Shown one piece after another: positions 13,779-26,592 of a stretch of 64,000 nucleotides of DNA; positions within the stretch are counted from its first letter, which is position 1, and each line of letters opens with the position of its first letter. Under the pieces are notes generated by a model. It saw only the letters and a program-made list of their open reading frames with translations. It was not told where the DNA came from and did not search any database. This stretch comes from Entomortierella parvispora (taxonomy: Eukaryota > Mortierellomycota > Mortierellomycetes > Mortierellales > Mortierellaceae), in NCBI GenBank assembly GCA_963573315.1, contig OY752149.1, forward strand, positions 1,860,001 to 1,924,000, in the 5' to 3' direction. The position numbers and the translations under genes are program-made.

Positions 13779-16753
13779 CTATCGGTAACGCGCTGACTGT
13801 CTAGATGATGAAGGAGCTGTTGCCAGCTGCCGCGTAGATATACTTGGTGCCGAACGACTGGTGTTTGTTGCAGTGGAGCTAGCAGATCCTCGCGAAGGAA
13901 TACCAGAGCTGCCGCCACGGTTCCTCTCCATTTCTCCTACGCTGGGCCGTCTGTGTAGAACATGTTGATTCTCCACATGAATACTAGCGCCTGTACTGGA
14001 ACCTCCAGTCGTCGAGGGCGCAAGAGTGGTGGCGCCTCCTGTGCTACCGACAGACATTCCAGACGGACTCTGAGTATTACCCAATGTTTCGTTCCCAGGG
14101 GAAGGGTTGGTGGAAGCAGCAGCTGCAGCAGGCGGTGTTCTCACGAGTTCCACAGAATGATAGCTCGGATAGACAAAATCCTCGGTAATAAACTTGCGCA
14201 ATTGCTCCACCACAAATCGTTCAATCTTTCCCACGTTCTTCAGGACCGCTAAAGGGACAAATCACGACATAAAAAAAAAGTTAAAGACGGAATATGAATC
14301 AAACACAATGCGGGGGGCAACATTGATTCAGAGAAAGCTCGCGAAAAGAGGAGCACAGAAATGAAAGCTCACCTTGTTTCTGCTCGTCGCCTACTTGCGA
14401 CTCAATCCGTACATTAGATAGGATGCTAGCCATGGAATAGTTGAGAAAACGTGTGAGATATTTGGAGCTGATTCATCTTTTGTTCTTTTGGCTCGCGTTC
14501 TTACCTCTCACTAGGATCTTCGGGCTCCAAGAAACACACATTGACATGGTCTCGTAAATAGCCCATCAAAACTTTTGCTAATGATAAGGTATTCCAAAAA
14601 ATATCAGCGTCAAGCATTTCAAACACCAGACAGATCCATTCAAAAAGCAAAAAACAACATGTTTTTTTCTGTTTACCTCTAAACGAAAATCCAGTGATGA
14701 CAAGTTTCACAGGCAGAGCCAAGAATGCAAAAGTTGGGTAATTGAGGAGGAGTTCCGTCTCGACTGTAAAACCCATCTGGCCTTGATAACTGACGTCCAT
14801 AAGCAACTGAATGTCGTTCTCGTGTCGTTTCGGAGGTGCCGGCCTAGGTGGAGAGGACGCCCGGCGTCTTCTACGCCCTCCACTGCCCCGTCTATAACCT
14901 AGTGGAACTCGTTTGTCTCTTGTAGCACTCCTCTGACCTCTTGAGCCTGGGTGATCTGTACCCATGTGAGAACTCGCCGTCGACTTCGTCTGTCGGAGAG
15001 AGTCAAAGCTCAATGCTTCCACGGGCGAGGTGTATGCAGAGTCGTGATGGTCTACTGACCGGTGATGGTAGTGGTGTAGGTGCTCCTGCGAGCCCTTTCC
15101 CACAGCAGGTAGACTACTGGCTTTAATTGCCATGTCATCTCCAGTCGAGTCTGAGAAACTTTGCCGTCTAGAATTGGCGAAAATAGGTGACTCGAATCCA
15201 CGCGGCGTACTTGGGATCGTTCTTGATGGCGTTCCCGCTCTAGAAGAGTACATGGAGCCCAGCTGCATTCGTCCCAAGCCCAACATGGAGTTCCCAGAGG
15301 CCATACCGGAGAGCTCTGGCAAATGAAACGGTGCAGTCTGCCCTGAAGAGGTGTGTGAAGGAGCATTCCCGACTGCGGAAGGTGGAGTGCTATAGAAAGA
15401 GGCTGAAGAAAGTGGGCGGTTCGCAGCTCTGCTTTGCATCACCGAAGACAGAACCGAGCCTGGACTTGCGCCGATCCCAGATCCGAGGCCTGCTCCGAAT
15501 CCGAGTCCGAATGATCCCTGCACGTTGTTGCTGTTACCGCTGCCTCCCCCTGAGGTCGAAGGGGAAAAAGGGTTGTTTGGTTGAGAATGAGAGGACGATG
15601 ATATTGAGGGGCCTCCTTCTGGTGGGGAGAGGGCGGCTCTTTCGAGGGGGACCCTTTCCGAATGGGCGCTGTTGAGAGAATGAGGAGTAGCCGGGTCCAG
15701 GGCCAGATTCTTTAGTTGCTGGTAAATAGTTGACTCTCCTTGGGTATAAAATGCCTCGCTCTCAATGTCATCGTCAGAGGCATGCGAGCTAAGACTCTTT
15801 GACACAGCCGAACGTCCCAATACTGCGTTGTATGGAGATGACAGGGTCGAAAAGGCCCTGGGCGAGGCAGTTTTTGTGTCAATGTCGAGGTGAAGTTTCT
15901 TGTTTTGGAGCTTCGTGGATTCCTGTAATTTTGGCTGATTGACGACCAGCGATGGGCGCGCCTTTTCCTGCAAATGCATCTTGGGAGGGGGGGAAGAAGT
16001 CCTGTATGGTCCGCCACCTGACGATGCGGATGATGAGGAAGACACGGTGGATGATGGCGAGGTCTTTGTCGGGCTGGCCATGGCGGATTTGAAGTGATGT
16101 TGAACCGATTCAAGTTGATGGCCGGTATCCATGTCCGAACCCTCGCCCGCACCGAATGCAGTCCGACCCATGGAGGATGTTGTCTTTGAAGCAGCTGATC
16201 CTGGTCCTGACAATCCTCCAGTCATAAAGACCTTTTGTATTTCATCCTTGAACGAATCGCTGCTAGTTCCGCCGCTTCCATTGAGTTCCCTTCGTTGATG
16301 ACGGTGAAGCCAAGACTCTGTCTCGATACGCTCTTCTTCCTCAAACGGGGCGTTCTCTAAATACTCCATGTCCTCGCCCTCGCCGACCATGACAATACTC
16401 CCGTCTGGAGAATACGTATATTCATCTGCGAATCTGCCGTCGTCCTCGTCTTCGTCGTCGTCTTCTCCACTGGCTAGATCATCTTCGTCCATGCTTTCTC
16501 CCCCGCCGGCGTCTGCAGCCTCTTGAGCCAAGCGAGCCTCCTCTTGATCCATGTGCACATACCACTCCTCAAGAGGGTCAGTGACATCCAGGACGGTGAT
16601 GGAAGGTGGCGTGGATCCAAGACGGAATTTCGATACGGCGATATTGCCCATAAAAGTCGGCTTGGTGATGCGTTGGAAATGAGCATGGATCATGCCCTCA
16701 ATTTGGAGCGCGACTTCATCGTCGAGCTTGTCCCATGAGAAGACAAACGACAT
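13779..16753 (-). CDS. MDM12: Mdm12, SMP-domain subunit of the ERMES ER-mitochondria tether
   Basis: Lipid-transfer SMP subunit of the ERMES complex (with Mmm1, Mdm34, Mdm10) linking ER and mitochondrial outer membrane. Four exons: 16753-14677, 14577-14505, 14425-14373 and 14248-13779, giving 890 aa. The N-terminus MSFVFSWDKLDDEVALQI with FRLGSTPPSITVLDVTDP, and the C-terminal blocks LNYPTFAFLALPVKLVITGF, VCFLEPEDPSES, VRIESQVG and VLKNVGKIERFVVEQLRKF, are Mdm12 hallmarks. The family is usually about 250-450 aa. Here a disordered Ser/Gly/Asp-rich insert occupies roughly residues 75-630, and a Ser/Thr-rich tail follows the SMP domain. No signal peptide or membrane span, as expected. Divergent from the small secreted-protein gene. 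Confidence 0.92.
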
Positions 16754-17779
16754 TGGTTATAAGGGAAAAAAAGTCTCTGATCTGGTTGACTGTCGTGGAG
16801 TTGTTGCGATTTTGTTGAATCAGCAGAGATGGTGCTGTTGGTCGAATGAGCCGAGTTGAATCGACGGAGGACACAGGCAATGGGGGGGGTTGAGCTAGCA
16901 GGGATGCATCCACGGGGCAAGCAGACAGGGCGGATGTTCCTTTCCTTGAGTCTCTCTTGCGCGCGTTGTCCTGATGCGGGACAGGTGTGGGTGATGGGTG
17001 CGGTCGGTTGCTGTCTGTGGATGCAAGGACAAGAGGAGGAGAGAGATCCCTTGCAACAAAGAGGCGCCTTCGTTCCCAGCCAGTCAGTCACAGGTGTGCA
17101 CATGTGTGTTCATTAATGATGTGTGCTGCACTGCACCAAAAAGGAAACTCGCGTTCTTGCCGCCCTTTTCTTCTTTCTCTCGCTGTCCCTTTTATCACTT
17201 GTCACTCATTGCGTGCCCGCGCTTGCTTGCCTGTCTGTCTGCACCCATGCAAGCGACCATGGCGCATCCGTTGGTCGGCCTACCATATACAACCCTGCAT
17301 CTCCTCGGTCTCCTCGTCTCCTCTGGGGGTCGCCACTGGTGATTCTCCTGCTGTTGCGATCCGATCGATAATCGTCCCAAGACGGTGCACGTTGCTCCAC
17401 TCCATGCGACCATTGCCACCCGCCTGCTCCAGGTCACTAGATCTCGATTCACCCTCGGTAGACTCTTCTATTTTGTTTCTCACAGGCGAACGTGTGCCAT
17501 CCTCTCCATCGACGACCAATCTCCCACCCGTTCAATCCCCGGCAAACAAGTCCTCGCCCTGAACTATCGCTCAGCAAAAGACTTTTCTCCGACGCGCTTG
17601 CAGACCCGTGGGATCTTCGGCCACCCGCGAGAGCTACCCCACTTTCCTCAGCACCGCCCTATTTCTCCATAAAAGCTTCCCCGTTTTCTCTCAGTTGTTC
17701 CTCACTCCGGTCTATTCATCCTCTGTCGTTTCTCTCTAGATTCCTCCTTCATTTCTCTATTTCATATTCACTATCCAAA
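16754..17779. promoter_or_regulatory. divergent intergenic region between MDM12 and a secreted-protein gene
   Basis: About 1 kb without a recognisable exon. The distal part (17650-17779) is CT-rich and carries a weak TATA-like CATAAAAG at 17669-17676, about 105 bp before the ATG at 17780. Open frames on both strands are low complexity. Confidence 0.4.
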
Positions 17780-18331
17780 ATGGTCAAGGCACTTTTTTTC
17801 TCTCTTCTTTCCATCGCAACTACAATCTTCACAGTATCCGCTCAGTTGGACCAACCCGGCCAGTTCCCTCGACTCGGCGTCTGGTTTGGGTGCTCCCAAC
17901 AGGTACATTGGCTGATAGCTCGACAAGGGCCACATGTGGTGGATTTTCTTTGCACCTTTACTGTATGTACTCATCGTGACAATTGTGAGCAAAGGACCAA
18001 GCATACAGATCCTTATCCTTGTTCGACTCTTCTTTGTCGCGCTAACTAACTCCTCGCTTCCATGATTTGCTTTTTGAAGACGGACTGCAGAGTGGTCAAG
18101 AAGTTTGTGACCAAATGCAAGGGCGAAGTTTCCAGCTTCTGCGCACAGCATGATTTTTTCTACGAGAACGAGAGCACAGCTGGTCGACAAATAGAGCACT
18201 GGATGGCAAGCTTGGAGAAGCCAAATTGGATGACAGACAGACACTTCCTTTGTTTTCTCCACCAGACCAATACAACACCAAGGGTAGTCAACTGTACTTG
18301 GTTAACGTTGAGGGAAGCCAGGACTTCGTGA
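17780..18331 (+). CDS. small secreted Cys-containing protein, 3' part probably truncated
   Basis: Exon 1 (17780-17902) encodes a clear signal peptide, MVKALFFSLLSIATTIFTVS, followed by AQLDQPGQFPRLGVWFGCSQ. After an intron, exon 2 starts at 18080 in the same phase with TDCRVVKKFVTKCKG and SFCAQHD, giving a Cys-spaced motif of the kind found in small fungal secreted proteins. From about 18150 the reading frame runs antisense through a decayed nuclease gene and no longer looks protein-like before its stop at 18331. I infer that the true 3' end was lost by insertion or rearrangement. Splicing is by consensus only. No specific family recognised. Confidence 0.45.
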
Positions 18332-18890
18332 ATGTTGTACACGACAAACCTGCTTCCTGACAATGGGCGCCAAATCGCTGTGACGTTTTCGCGCCCGATA
18401 TGATGATATCACCAGTCTGGTAATCATTGGCAATCCTCACTTCCGCTTCGGTCTCGCATTCGACAACGGCCAAGACCTTGATTCGGAGAAACTTGGCAAG
18501 ATCTTGTCGCGCCTGCGGATCCCACTGAAAAGCTTCACTTGCAGCTTCTTTTTGATACCGATGGAATCCTGTTTGCGAACCCGTTCACTGGACTCGACGC
18601 GCTCAGCAAATCTCGAAACGTTGTCTTGAGCCTGTTGAAGAGCTTTCGTCCGTGCCCTGGCGCGCTTTTCGTGATGGAAGCGTGAATAGCTTTTCTTCTG
18701 CAGGCAAGCCATCGAAATAGAGATCGGTCTTCGCTTGGCATCTTACCAAATGCTCAGTTCATTTGAGGACGATGGCATGAGCATGCGTCAAATTTCCTTT
18801 CAAAAGTTTAAGAAATGATGCATGGTCCTTTTTAGTCTGGCATACCAGAGAAAGTTGTTTTTTCCGTACTCGATGGAACTTAAGAAGGCG
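18145..18890 (-). pseudogene. decayed XPG-I/FEN1-like (PIN-fold) nuclease gene
   Basis: Minus-strand frames, read in order with several frame changes, reproduce blocks of an XPG-I/FEN1-like protein family abundant in these fungi. Near 18850-18780 there is HASFLKLLKGNLTHAHAIV. It is followed by LYFDGLPAEEK near 18730, RARARTKALQQAQDNVSRF, RVRKQDS, then FQWDPQARQDLAKFLRIKV, VVECETEAEVRIANDYQTGD with IIISG (18480-18390), and finally VVYNIHEVLASLNVNQVQLT (about 18330-18280). Intact relatives have a metal-binding SGDSD after the VVSG-like strand; here it reads SGAKT, so the site is destroyed. At least three frameshifts are needed. N-terminal catalytic residues were not located. Identification is from memory of family patterns. 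Confidence 0.6.
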
Positions 18891-19346
18891 GGTCGCTCTT
18901 GACAAAATAACATTCTATGCAGTAATTGATGCTGCCGTTGCCACCGCTATTTCCTCCTCGTCGGGACCAAATGAGGGTATGGGCGCCCGAGTATCGTTTG
19001 CTAGCGGTGTGAGGACTAACCCATCGGTTTGATACCCGGTACTGGGCTATTTTTCTATGCAGGTACTATGCAGGTATCAAGTGGGTCAAATATTTTACCC
19101 TTCACCTCGAGAACGAACGTGGAACAGGGGCACAACGAGGAAGGTGCACGGAGAAAAGCAAACTACGCGAGATGGAGATAAAACATAAAAGAGCCAGCTG
19201 AAGTGCAAGAGAGAATGAGAGGATGGAAATCAGCTGTCGCGAAAAAAAAAAATGTGACTGCGCGCCACCACGGACAATTTTTTCTCTCGTTGACGCATGC
19301 ATGCATGGCATGCATCACCTTGACCATACACTACTCTCGGCCGGCA
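18891..19346. promoter_or_regulatory. promoter region of the CCDC97-like gene
   Basis: About 450 bp with no supported exon. The notable element is GCATGCATGCATGGCATGCA at 19295-19314, an alternating RY palindrome cluster 30 bp before the ATG at 19347. A poly(A) tract (19241-19251) lies just upstream. Confidence 0.4.
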
Positions 19347-21359
19347 ATGTCGCTCTCGCCAGAATCCATCCAGCGCATCTTGCGCTACCTTGAACCTTCT
19401 CTGCGCACTCTCGAGACCGGATTCCCTACCTCCACTCGACCCAACGAGCCCGCTCTCACGCAGGAGCAGAAGCGGTTGAAAATCGAAAACACTCTCAAAA
19501 CTGACCCCGGCATCTTTTTGACAAAGTGGGGCTCTGTCATTCTTTACCCACGACCACAACAGGGTTCGGTTGATGGAGCTTCAACCCCTGACATCAGCGG
19601 ACTGAATCTTTCAGAAAACTTGCTGACCGCTAGGGATGTCTTGGATCTCTTTGTCCCGCTCTCAAGTAAATACATGTTTGTTAGGGAGGGTTGGTGCAGT
19701 TGATGGATCAAGTCGAGTTGAGAATCTTATTTTCATTTCGTGAACAATCCATTCTTTCCTATAGAAGAGTATGAAGTCAAGTATCAACTCACGAGACTTT
19801 ATCAGCAACTTCAGCAGTTAACGGAACACAGAGATTTTAAGGCGCGTCGCCAACAGGGTGGCCCGTCGGCGGGGTCCAATGATCCAGAGAACTTGCATCT
19901 TCACCACTACGCCCCTTCGCCTGCGGTCACAACCAATACTTCTATGGACATTGACTCTACGGAAAATGACATTAGCCGTCAGTCTACCTCTTCTCATGCC
20001 AAGGACCACACCACAAAATCAGGTCAGCTCGTTCCAGAGGAAGAACGACGACCGATCCCAGCCCAAAATGATTTATTTACGCGGTCGACTCTGTCTCTTA
20101 ATACGAGGCGCAACCGAAGACTTAATTATCTTCTTCGCTATCTGGCACCCCCGGATTCCGTAGATTCTCAGGCAGGCGCAGCCGCTGCGCCCAGTTCAAA
20201 GGGGAGAAGGTCATCGGGACCCAATTCACAACAACAGCCTCATCCAGTATTGGCTACAATCCTGTCCATTTCTGGCTCCATGTCCAATCTGAGTTTCTCG
20301 GACTCGACCTATTTCTCAGATGCAGAGATGGAAGCAAGAGCACCTGAGCTTTACCAGCAGTACATTGGAAGATTTATGGACGACGACAACACGGACGATG
20401 AATCTGATGGTGACGAGGACGAGAACGATGGTGGAGATGTCACTGGCGCCGAGGCTGATGACGAGCGTGAGGATGGTAAACGGCACGCTAACCCCAAACA
20501 GTACCCAGAGCCTTTTGGCAATGATGTAGGCTTAGTCGATCGAATTTTATGGAATATCGATCACCCTACCAAGAGGCAGTTGAAATTTCAGAGACAGGAG
20601 GAGCTGGACCGTCAAAATAAATATCAGGAGGGAACAAGTGGCAATGATGACGAGAAAGCTCGCGTAGAGTCGACATCCCCTCAACAGGCGAAACAAGAGG
20701 ACGAATTCGAAGAGGAGTTTGATACGGAGAGCGAGGGAGACGATGAGACTATGGATCAGGACGACCGCCGTGGCCCTTTACGAACTCTGCAGAATGACGA
20801 TGATATCTTGGCCATGACTTCAGTGACGCCGCCCATTCCACCTGATCCTACCCCAGGGTTGTTGTCGTCGACAATGTCATCAGCCGCCATGACGATGGAA
20901 CAACCGGAGGCGCGAGCACGCTTTGCGGAGGTTGATAATGGCAATGGATTGAATTCTGAAGATGAAGAAGAGGATCAAGAGACAGAGAAGCGAAAGGAGG
21001 ATCAAGAATCGCTCCGACGAGACTTTGTTTTGTTGATGAAGCAGCGATTCTTGGATGGTCTCGATATCAATTTTGACTATTCTACCGTGGATTTCGACGA
21101 GGGCTTGGACGATTTAGAACAGGAGGACCACGACACTGAGGATCGTTGGTTCGATGCGGATGAAGAGGACGAAGGAGTCCGAAGGGATGACGACGTTGAC
21201 TTGGACGACATCGGCGGGTCGAGATTAAAGAAGTCTAGCTCTGGCAAGCCCTCAGTGTTGTCCACACGTCTAGCCGCATCATCTGGCTTAAATTACGACG
21301 AGCGAGTGCAAGCATGGGAGAGCAGCGCACAAAATGGGCCCGGGGACTATGACTATTAG
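19347..21359 (+). CDS. CCDC97-like (DUF2052) protein, spliceosome-associated family
   Basis: Two exons, 19347-19665 and 19765-21359, giving 637 aa. An in-frame upstream ATG exists at 19203, but MSLSPESIQRILRYLEPSLR is the natural N-terminus. The conserved C-terminal half shows the CCDC97 blocks: NRRLNYLLRYL, YFSDAEMEARAPELYQQYIG, FGNDVGLVDRILWNID, and RDFVLLMKQRFLDGLDINFD followed by YSTVD. These are separated by very acidic Asp/Glu-rich stretches. Human CCDC97 is reported in SF3b/U2-snRNP interaction data; a pre-mRNA splicing role here is inference from family. No membrane segment or signal peptide; likely nuclear. Confidence 0.82.
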
Positions 21360-21772
21360 GTTCTTTGCAAGGTCAAAAAAATAAAATAAAAAAAAACCCC
21401 CCTGGCGAATTGCACGTGACCAAATGGTGTTTCCACGGCGCATGCATGCATGGAAAGATGGAAGAAAAGCAGGATGGACTAAATTTGTTCTTTTCCTCGG
21501 AACAACGCGCACTGCATCCCTCACACCTTCATCTCCATCATACCCCATTGCTTCCTACCCTCCCTTCCACTCGCCAGTATTGCCCAGACAGTCATCCACA
21601 GACCGGGCTAGTCAGCGGGCGAGTTTTTTTCAGGCGATTCATTGACAGCGTCAGAGACCCATCACCAGTCCGGTCTCTTTTCAGCTTCGACAGTCGTCTT
21701 TCTCTCTTGTGCTTATACCCCAAAGTACACCCTCCCGGAAAGAACTCCTTCACTTGGATCTCAGGACCGCAT
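21360..21772. promoter_or_regulatory. promoter region of the calpain gene
   Basis: 413 bp spacer. Contains GCACGTGAC (21412-21420, an E-box with the AC flank preferred by Cbf1-like factors) and GCATGCATGCATGG (21440-21453). Otherwise pyrimidine-rich leader sequence. No exon supported. Confidence 0.4.
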
Positions 21773-24700
21773 ATGGAGTACCCATTTCCAGGTCCTCCCA
21801 AGACTCCTGGCGACGGCACAACCGAGCCCGACCTTTCTCCGAGCGAGTCTCCTTCAGGGGAGTTGAGTCAGCATGGGGAGCCACAGGACCAACAAACTTC
21901 GCTTGCAGACCTATACACCGAAGCGTACGCGTCTTCAGTTCAAGCAGTGCAGGAAGATGGAAATGGCGATCACCACACTGCTCGATTATTGTACTGTGAA
22001 GTGTGCGAGGTAAGATCCATTCTTTGCTATATGCTGTAGTGCATGTTAGCAGGCGTTGAACCTCCCGAGAAAAATAGGATTTCACTAGATGGTTAACACG
22101 ACCCAAGGGTTCTCTTTATATTTGGGCACAATAGGTCTTTATCAAGATTTTGAAATGTATGATGGGCTGACGTTGGATGAATTCAATTACCCTCCTTGAC
22201 AAAAGGAAGAACTGGACGAAAAGCAGCTGCTGGACTAACAGGGAATCTTGTTTTCGTATTGTCGAATTAGTACTTCCACCAGGAGATGAGTATGATCAGG
22301 TGGTGAGGAAATCGGAGCAGTATTCAAAAAGAGCCGAGGCTATCTGGGAAACAAGAAGCGAAAGCACGGTACCAGCGAAGGATGTCAAAGAGTTGCCAGC
22401 ATTCGAGCGACTAGCCCAGGAAGCCCAGGTATGGATCGAGGAAACATGCTTCATGGATGAACCAACCTAGACCTCTCAGTATATCATCAGATTTGCTGCG
22501 CTCGTGCCTGCATGCTAATGCAATCCACCTATTGTTCATTCTGTAGTTTGCCTTTGAGCAGGCTGTGGCTGAATTCGAGAGGCAACATGAGCAAGGCGCA
22601 TTGGATTTTTACACGGACTCTGCAGATCTGTTTTGGCAGGCATGGAAAGGTAGACACGGTCTTGCACTGCAGACATTTTCGCTCTACAAACATTTATCAA
22701 AACTCACTCACATTCCATGTTGTTTTGATTCTCGACCTTTGCAGCTGCACCCGAAGGGCCACTCAAGGAGATGCTTAAGCAACGACTTGCCGATGTTATG
22801 GTCCGAGCTGAGGATCTCAAGGGCGTCTCATTGAACACGAGCTCCCTCACCAGTAAGACTATGACCCACCGTTCTTTTTGTTCACGGTTTAAATGGATCA
22901 ACCATCTGATACGTCTCCGCACGACCTGAATTTGTTAACAGAGCCGAAATCTAGCGCAGCTCCAGTTATTTCAGGACCGTCCAACCTCACTCCCAAGGAA
23001 CTTCAAGTTCTGAAGACAACCATGTTGATCAACAACAAAAAATACCATCCATGGAGCGAATCAGACGTAAGGGATCTTTTGCGCGAAAAGGGGCCTTTCA
23101 CAGATCCGGACGGCATGTTGCCTCTCTCGGACAAACAGATATCAAAGTTTGGATCATGGAAGAGAGTGTCACAGATCATGGCCAATCCAAAGATGATCTG
23201 CTTGATTTCCAGCACAAGCATTGTACAGGATATTGTCACGGATTGCTCGTTTGTGGCAAGTCTATGTGTCAGTGCAAGCTACGAGCGTCGCTGGAAGAAA
23301 CAGGTGAGGACCAAGACGGAGATTTCAAGAGGTCGCGATATGTGGGGGTAAGAGTAGAATATATCGACAACTAACTCTCTCTTGCAATGGTCTATCTTTA
23401 GCTCATTCGAGCCTGCATATACCCAAAGAACAAGTTTGGCGAGCCCTGCTATAACCCCCATGGAAAGTACCTTGTCAAGTTGACCTTTAACGGCATCGCC
23501 AGACGTGTTGGTAAGCCTTTTTTGACCCCTGAGCGCTCGATTAACAAAAGGTCTTGGTTGCATTTTCAACTGACACCATGCTCTATTCCAATAATGACAA
23601 TACAAGTTGTCGATGATTATCTTCCTGTATCTAAAACGGGGACGCTGATGTGCACCTTTTCTACAAACAAAAATGAGCTGTGGCCAAGCATCATCGAAAA
23701 GGCGTATATGAAACTCATGGGAGGCTATGATTTCCCTGGATCAAACTCTGGAATCGACTTGTAGTAAGTCTTTGTGGACGTACAGTATGCGGGCGGAGTA
23801 CTGTGATGTGACCACATATTGATTAATTTTGGGATGTTTTTGTGGTCGCTGTTAGTGCACTCACTGGATGGATCCCAGAACACATATTTATCAAAGAAAC
23901 CAATTTTGACAGCGAAAAGCAATGGAAGAGAATGATGAATGGACAGCGCAATGGTGAGTGGTTCAAATGTAGAGTCCATGGCCCCCAAAAGATGCATCAC
24001 GTCGACGACGATCTAACACAACTACTGTAAAACTCACTCTAGGTGTGGCCCTGGTGACGATTGCAACTGGACATATGACGGATGAAGAGGCAGACCGACT
24101 GGGACTTGTTCCGACACATGCCTATGCTGTTTTGGATCTCAAGGAAGTGCAAGGACTAAGGCTGTTACAGGTTAAGAATCCGTGGAGTCACAAGCGTTGG
24201 AAGGGACCCTTTAGTCATCTTGACGCGGAACACTGGACCGAGGAGCTAAAAGCTGAGCTGAATTTTGACCAGTTTGCAGCTCTCAAGAACGACGATGGCA
24301 TCTTTTGGATTGACTATGAATCCGTCTGTTCAACTTTTGACACCATCCATATCAATTGGAACCTGGAAACATTGAACCATAGAGCAGTCATTCATGCGTA
24401 AGATCTGTGTTCTGTTGACATGGCAATCGAACTTGTCAATCACAAGGGCTATGAACTAACTCGGGCGCAATGCTTGCTATTTCGAATGTAGACCGTGGCC
24501 ATGTAACTACGGACCGAAGCGTGACAACTACAACCTGGGATACAATCCACAGTTCACACTTACCACCAATGTTAAAGGATCCAAGCCCTGCGGTATTTGG
24601 CTATTGCTCTCGAAGCACATCACTGTCACAGAGGAGAACCGGGACTTTATCACCGTACACGTCTTTGATGTTCAAAAGCAACCAAATCAGACTTCAGCGG

Positions 24701-26592
24701 CCTCTTTACTTTCACCAACGACACCACTCTCCTCAACGTCTGCCACGACTCCATCTTTAGCGCACACGCTGTCCAGCTTGACCAGTGGATCATCACGGGG
24801 GTCTGCGTCGCCCGGTTCTTCTGCAACGGCAGCACATCATCTGGGTACTCGAATTTACTATGAGGGCAACTCTTTGATCAAAGGAATGTACGTGAACAGT
24901 CCGCACATTTTGGTCCGATTCGAGGTACCACAAGGGCAGAACGAGTACACTATCGTACTCTCTCAACATGTCAAAACGAGGGATCTGCATTTCACGCTGC
25001 GGGCTTATGCTATCTGTGAGTTTGAACTTCGGGAGATTCCAAACAAGTATCCTATCGAGAGAAAGGTATGAGTCAGATCAATGAATGTTAAGGCCACACG
25101 GTGTTTTTCTGTTACGTACGCTAATCACGTCTTGCCCGGCCATTTTATGTGACCTTCACCGTAGATCGAGGACAGCTGGACAGAGGAGACGGCCGGAGGC
25201 AGCAGTTACAATGCAGGATTTTTGAACAACCCACAGTATCGATTGGTTGTTCCAGTGCTACCCGCACCTCAGACTACAACTTCAGTCCTCTTCATGCTGG
25301 AGTCTCCAAAGGATTTCGCAGCCCATGTTCAACTGGTTAATTCACAAGGAAAGCGCGTTTCAAGGTAAGTCATGAGTCATGACCGGTGCAACTGTCGGCG
25401 GGTGATAAAACATGTCCTAATGTGTCTCTGCCATTGACTGTAGCGTCTGGACTAAGGACATCATTGCTCAGTCAGGAGAATATCGCCATGGATTCTGTTA
25501 TTGTGAGGCTACCGACCTAAGACGTAAGCATCGGAGGCAACAGTCGGTCTCTATCGAGATATTCCTAGGCGTAAAATCCTCTATACTGATTTGTCCCTCT
25601 TGTGTTTCCAATTTATAGCTGGTCAGTACACCGTGGTTGTCTCCACGTTTGAACCAAATCAAATTGGAAAGTACAAGCTCACACTCCAGTCGCACATTGA
25701 CCTGCCGTTGACCCCAATTCCTGTCGAAGGAGCAGTAAGTTTTTTCAGTGTCGAATACTTGCTCTGTATGTTTGACCGGTTACTGACAGTATTCCCATTG
25801 ATGTTTCAATAGGGCATGTTTAAAAAGATATTGAAGGGTGAGTGGGTGCAAGGAGTCAGTGCGATGGGCTGGCATCACCACCAAAGTCTGAGCTATGCCA
25901 AGAACCCCCACTTCCTGGTACCTATATCAGAGATGACCACTTTTATGTAAGTCAAGTTGCCAAAGGATCAATTGTGCTCGAGGGCATTGCAACGCATCTA
26001 CTAACACCCTTATTTTTCCTTGAATGAACACAGGGTCCGGCTACAAACGCCAGATATGAACCCTATGCCCAAGACCAACATTACCGTTTTTGAGCGTCTA
26101 GATGAGGGTGTGCTGGGACGAGAAGTGAGCTCTTCAGGACCGTACACCTCGGTACCTCAGGGAGTAGCTACAGACTCGATGACTCTCCTTCCTAACCAGT
26201 ACGGCTATTTGGTTGTGGTCTCTACACTGGAACCCGGTATCACAGGGAAATTTGTGCTCTATGGTTACAGCGATCGAGTTCTTGATATTGAGGCTGGAGG
26301 AGGCGCATCAACCAACGTCAACACCTCGAATTCCTACCACCGTCGGCATGGATCGTCTTCATCCCATTCTTCAAATTCTTCTCCGTCTATCCATGGTTCC
26401 GGCGGCAATGGGTACTACTCTACCGATGGCAGCGGCGGCGTCGATGCCTCCATGAGGTCGCTATCTCTTTCAGCGGCATCTTCACTATCTCCGTCAACAA
26501 CGTCTCCAACATTTTCAGCACGACCCTCTTCACGGTTTAGAAGGAACATGGGACCGGGCTCAGGACCCGGACCATTGTCCCCTGGATATTAG
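21773..26592 (+). CDS. RIM13: calpain-7/PalB/Rim13-type cysteine protease
   Basis: ESCRT-associated calpain that in fungi activates PacC/Rim101 in ambient-pH signalling. Sixteen exons close in phase: 21773-22009, 22135-22156, 22271-22428, 22547-22649, 22745-22852, 22942-23303, 23402-23510, 23607-23763, 23856-23953, 24043-24397, 24492-25065, 25165-25364, 25444-25523, 25619-25734, 25813-25946 and 26034-26592; 1123 aa. The N-terminus has an MIT-like helical region (to about residue 140). The papain-fold catalytic triad is complete: Cys311 (TDCSFVASL), His477 (THAYAVLDL) and Asn497 (VKNPWSHKRW). Tandem calpain-type beta-sandwich domains follow (PWPCNYGPKRDNYNLGYNPQ). The last 110 residues are Ser/Gly-rich. 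The exon 2/3 join (22-nt exon) is the least certain. No EF-hand domain, as expected for calpain-7. Confidence 0.93.

Noticed and set aside
18985-19050. Possible tRNA or 5S-like segment with a GGTTTGATACCCGG motif resembling a B-box
   Set aside because: No acceptor-stem complement, no D-arm and no A-box at the right distance could be found.
25836-25860. GTGAGT inside calpain exon 15 as a further intron donor
   Set aside because: Reading through gives the conserved-looking GEWVQGVSAMGWHHH and keeps phase to the next donor at 25947.
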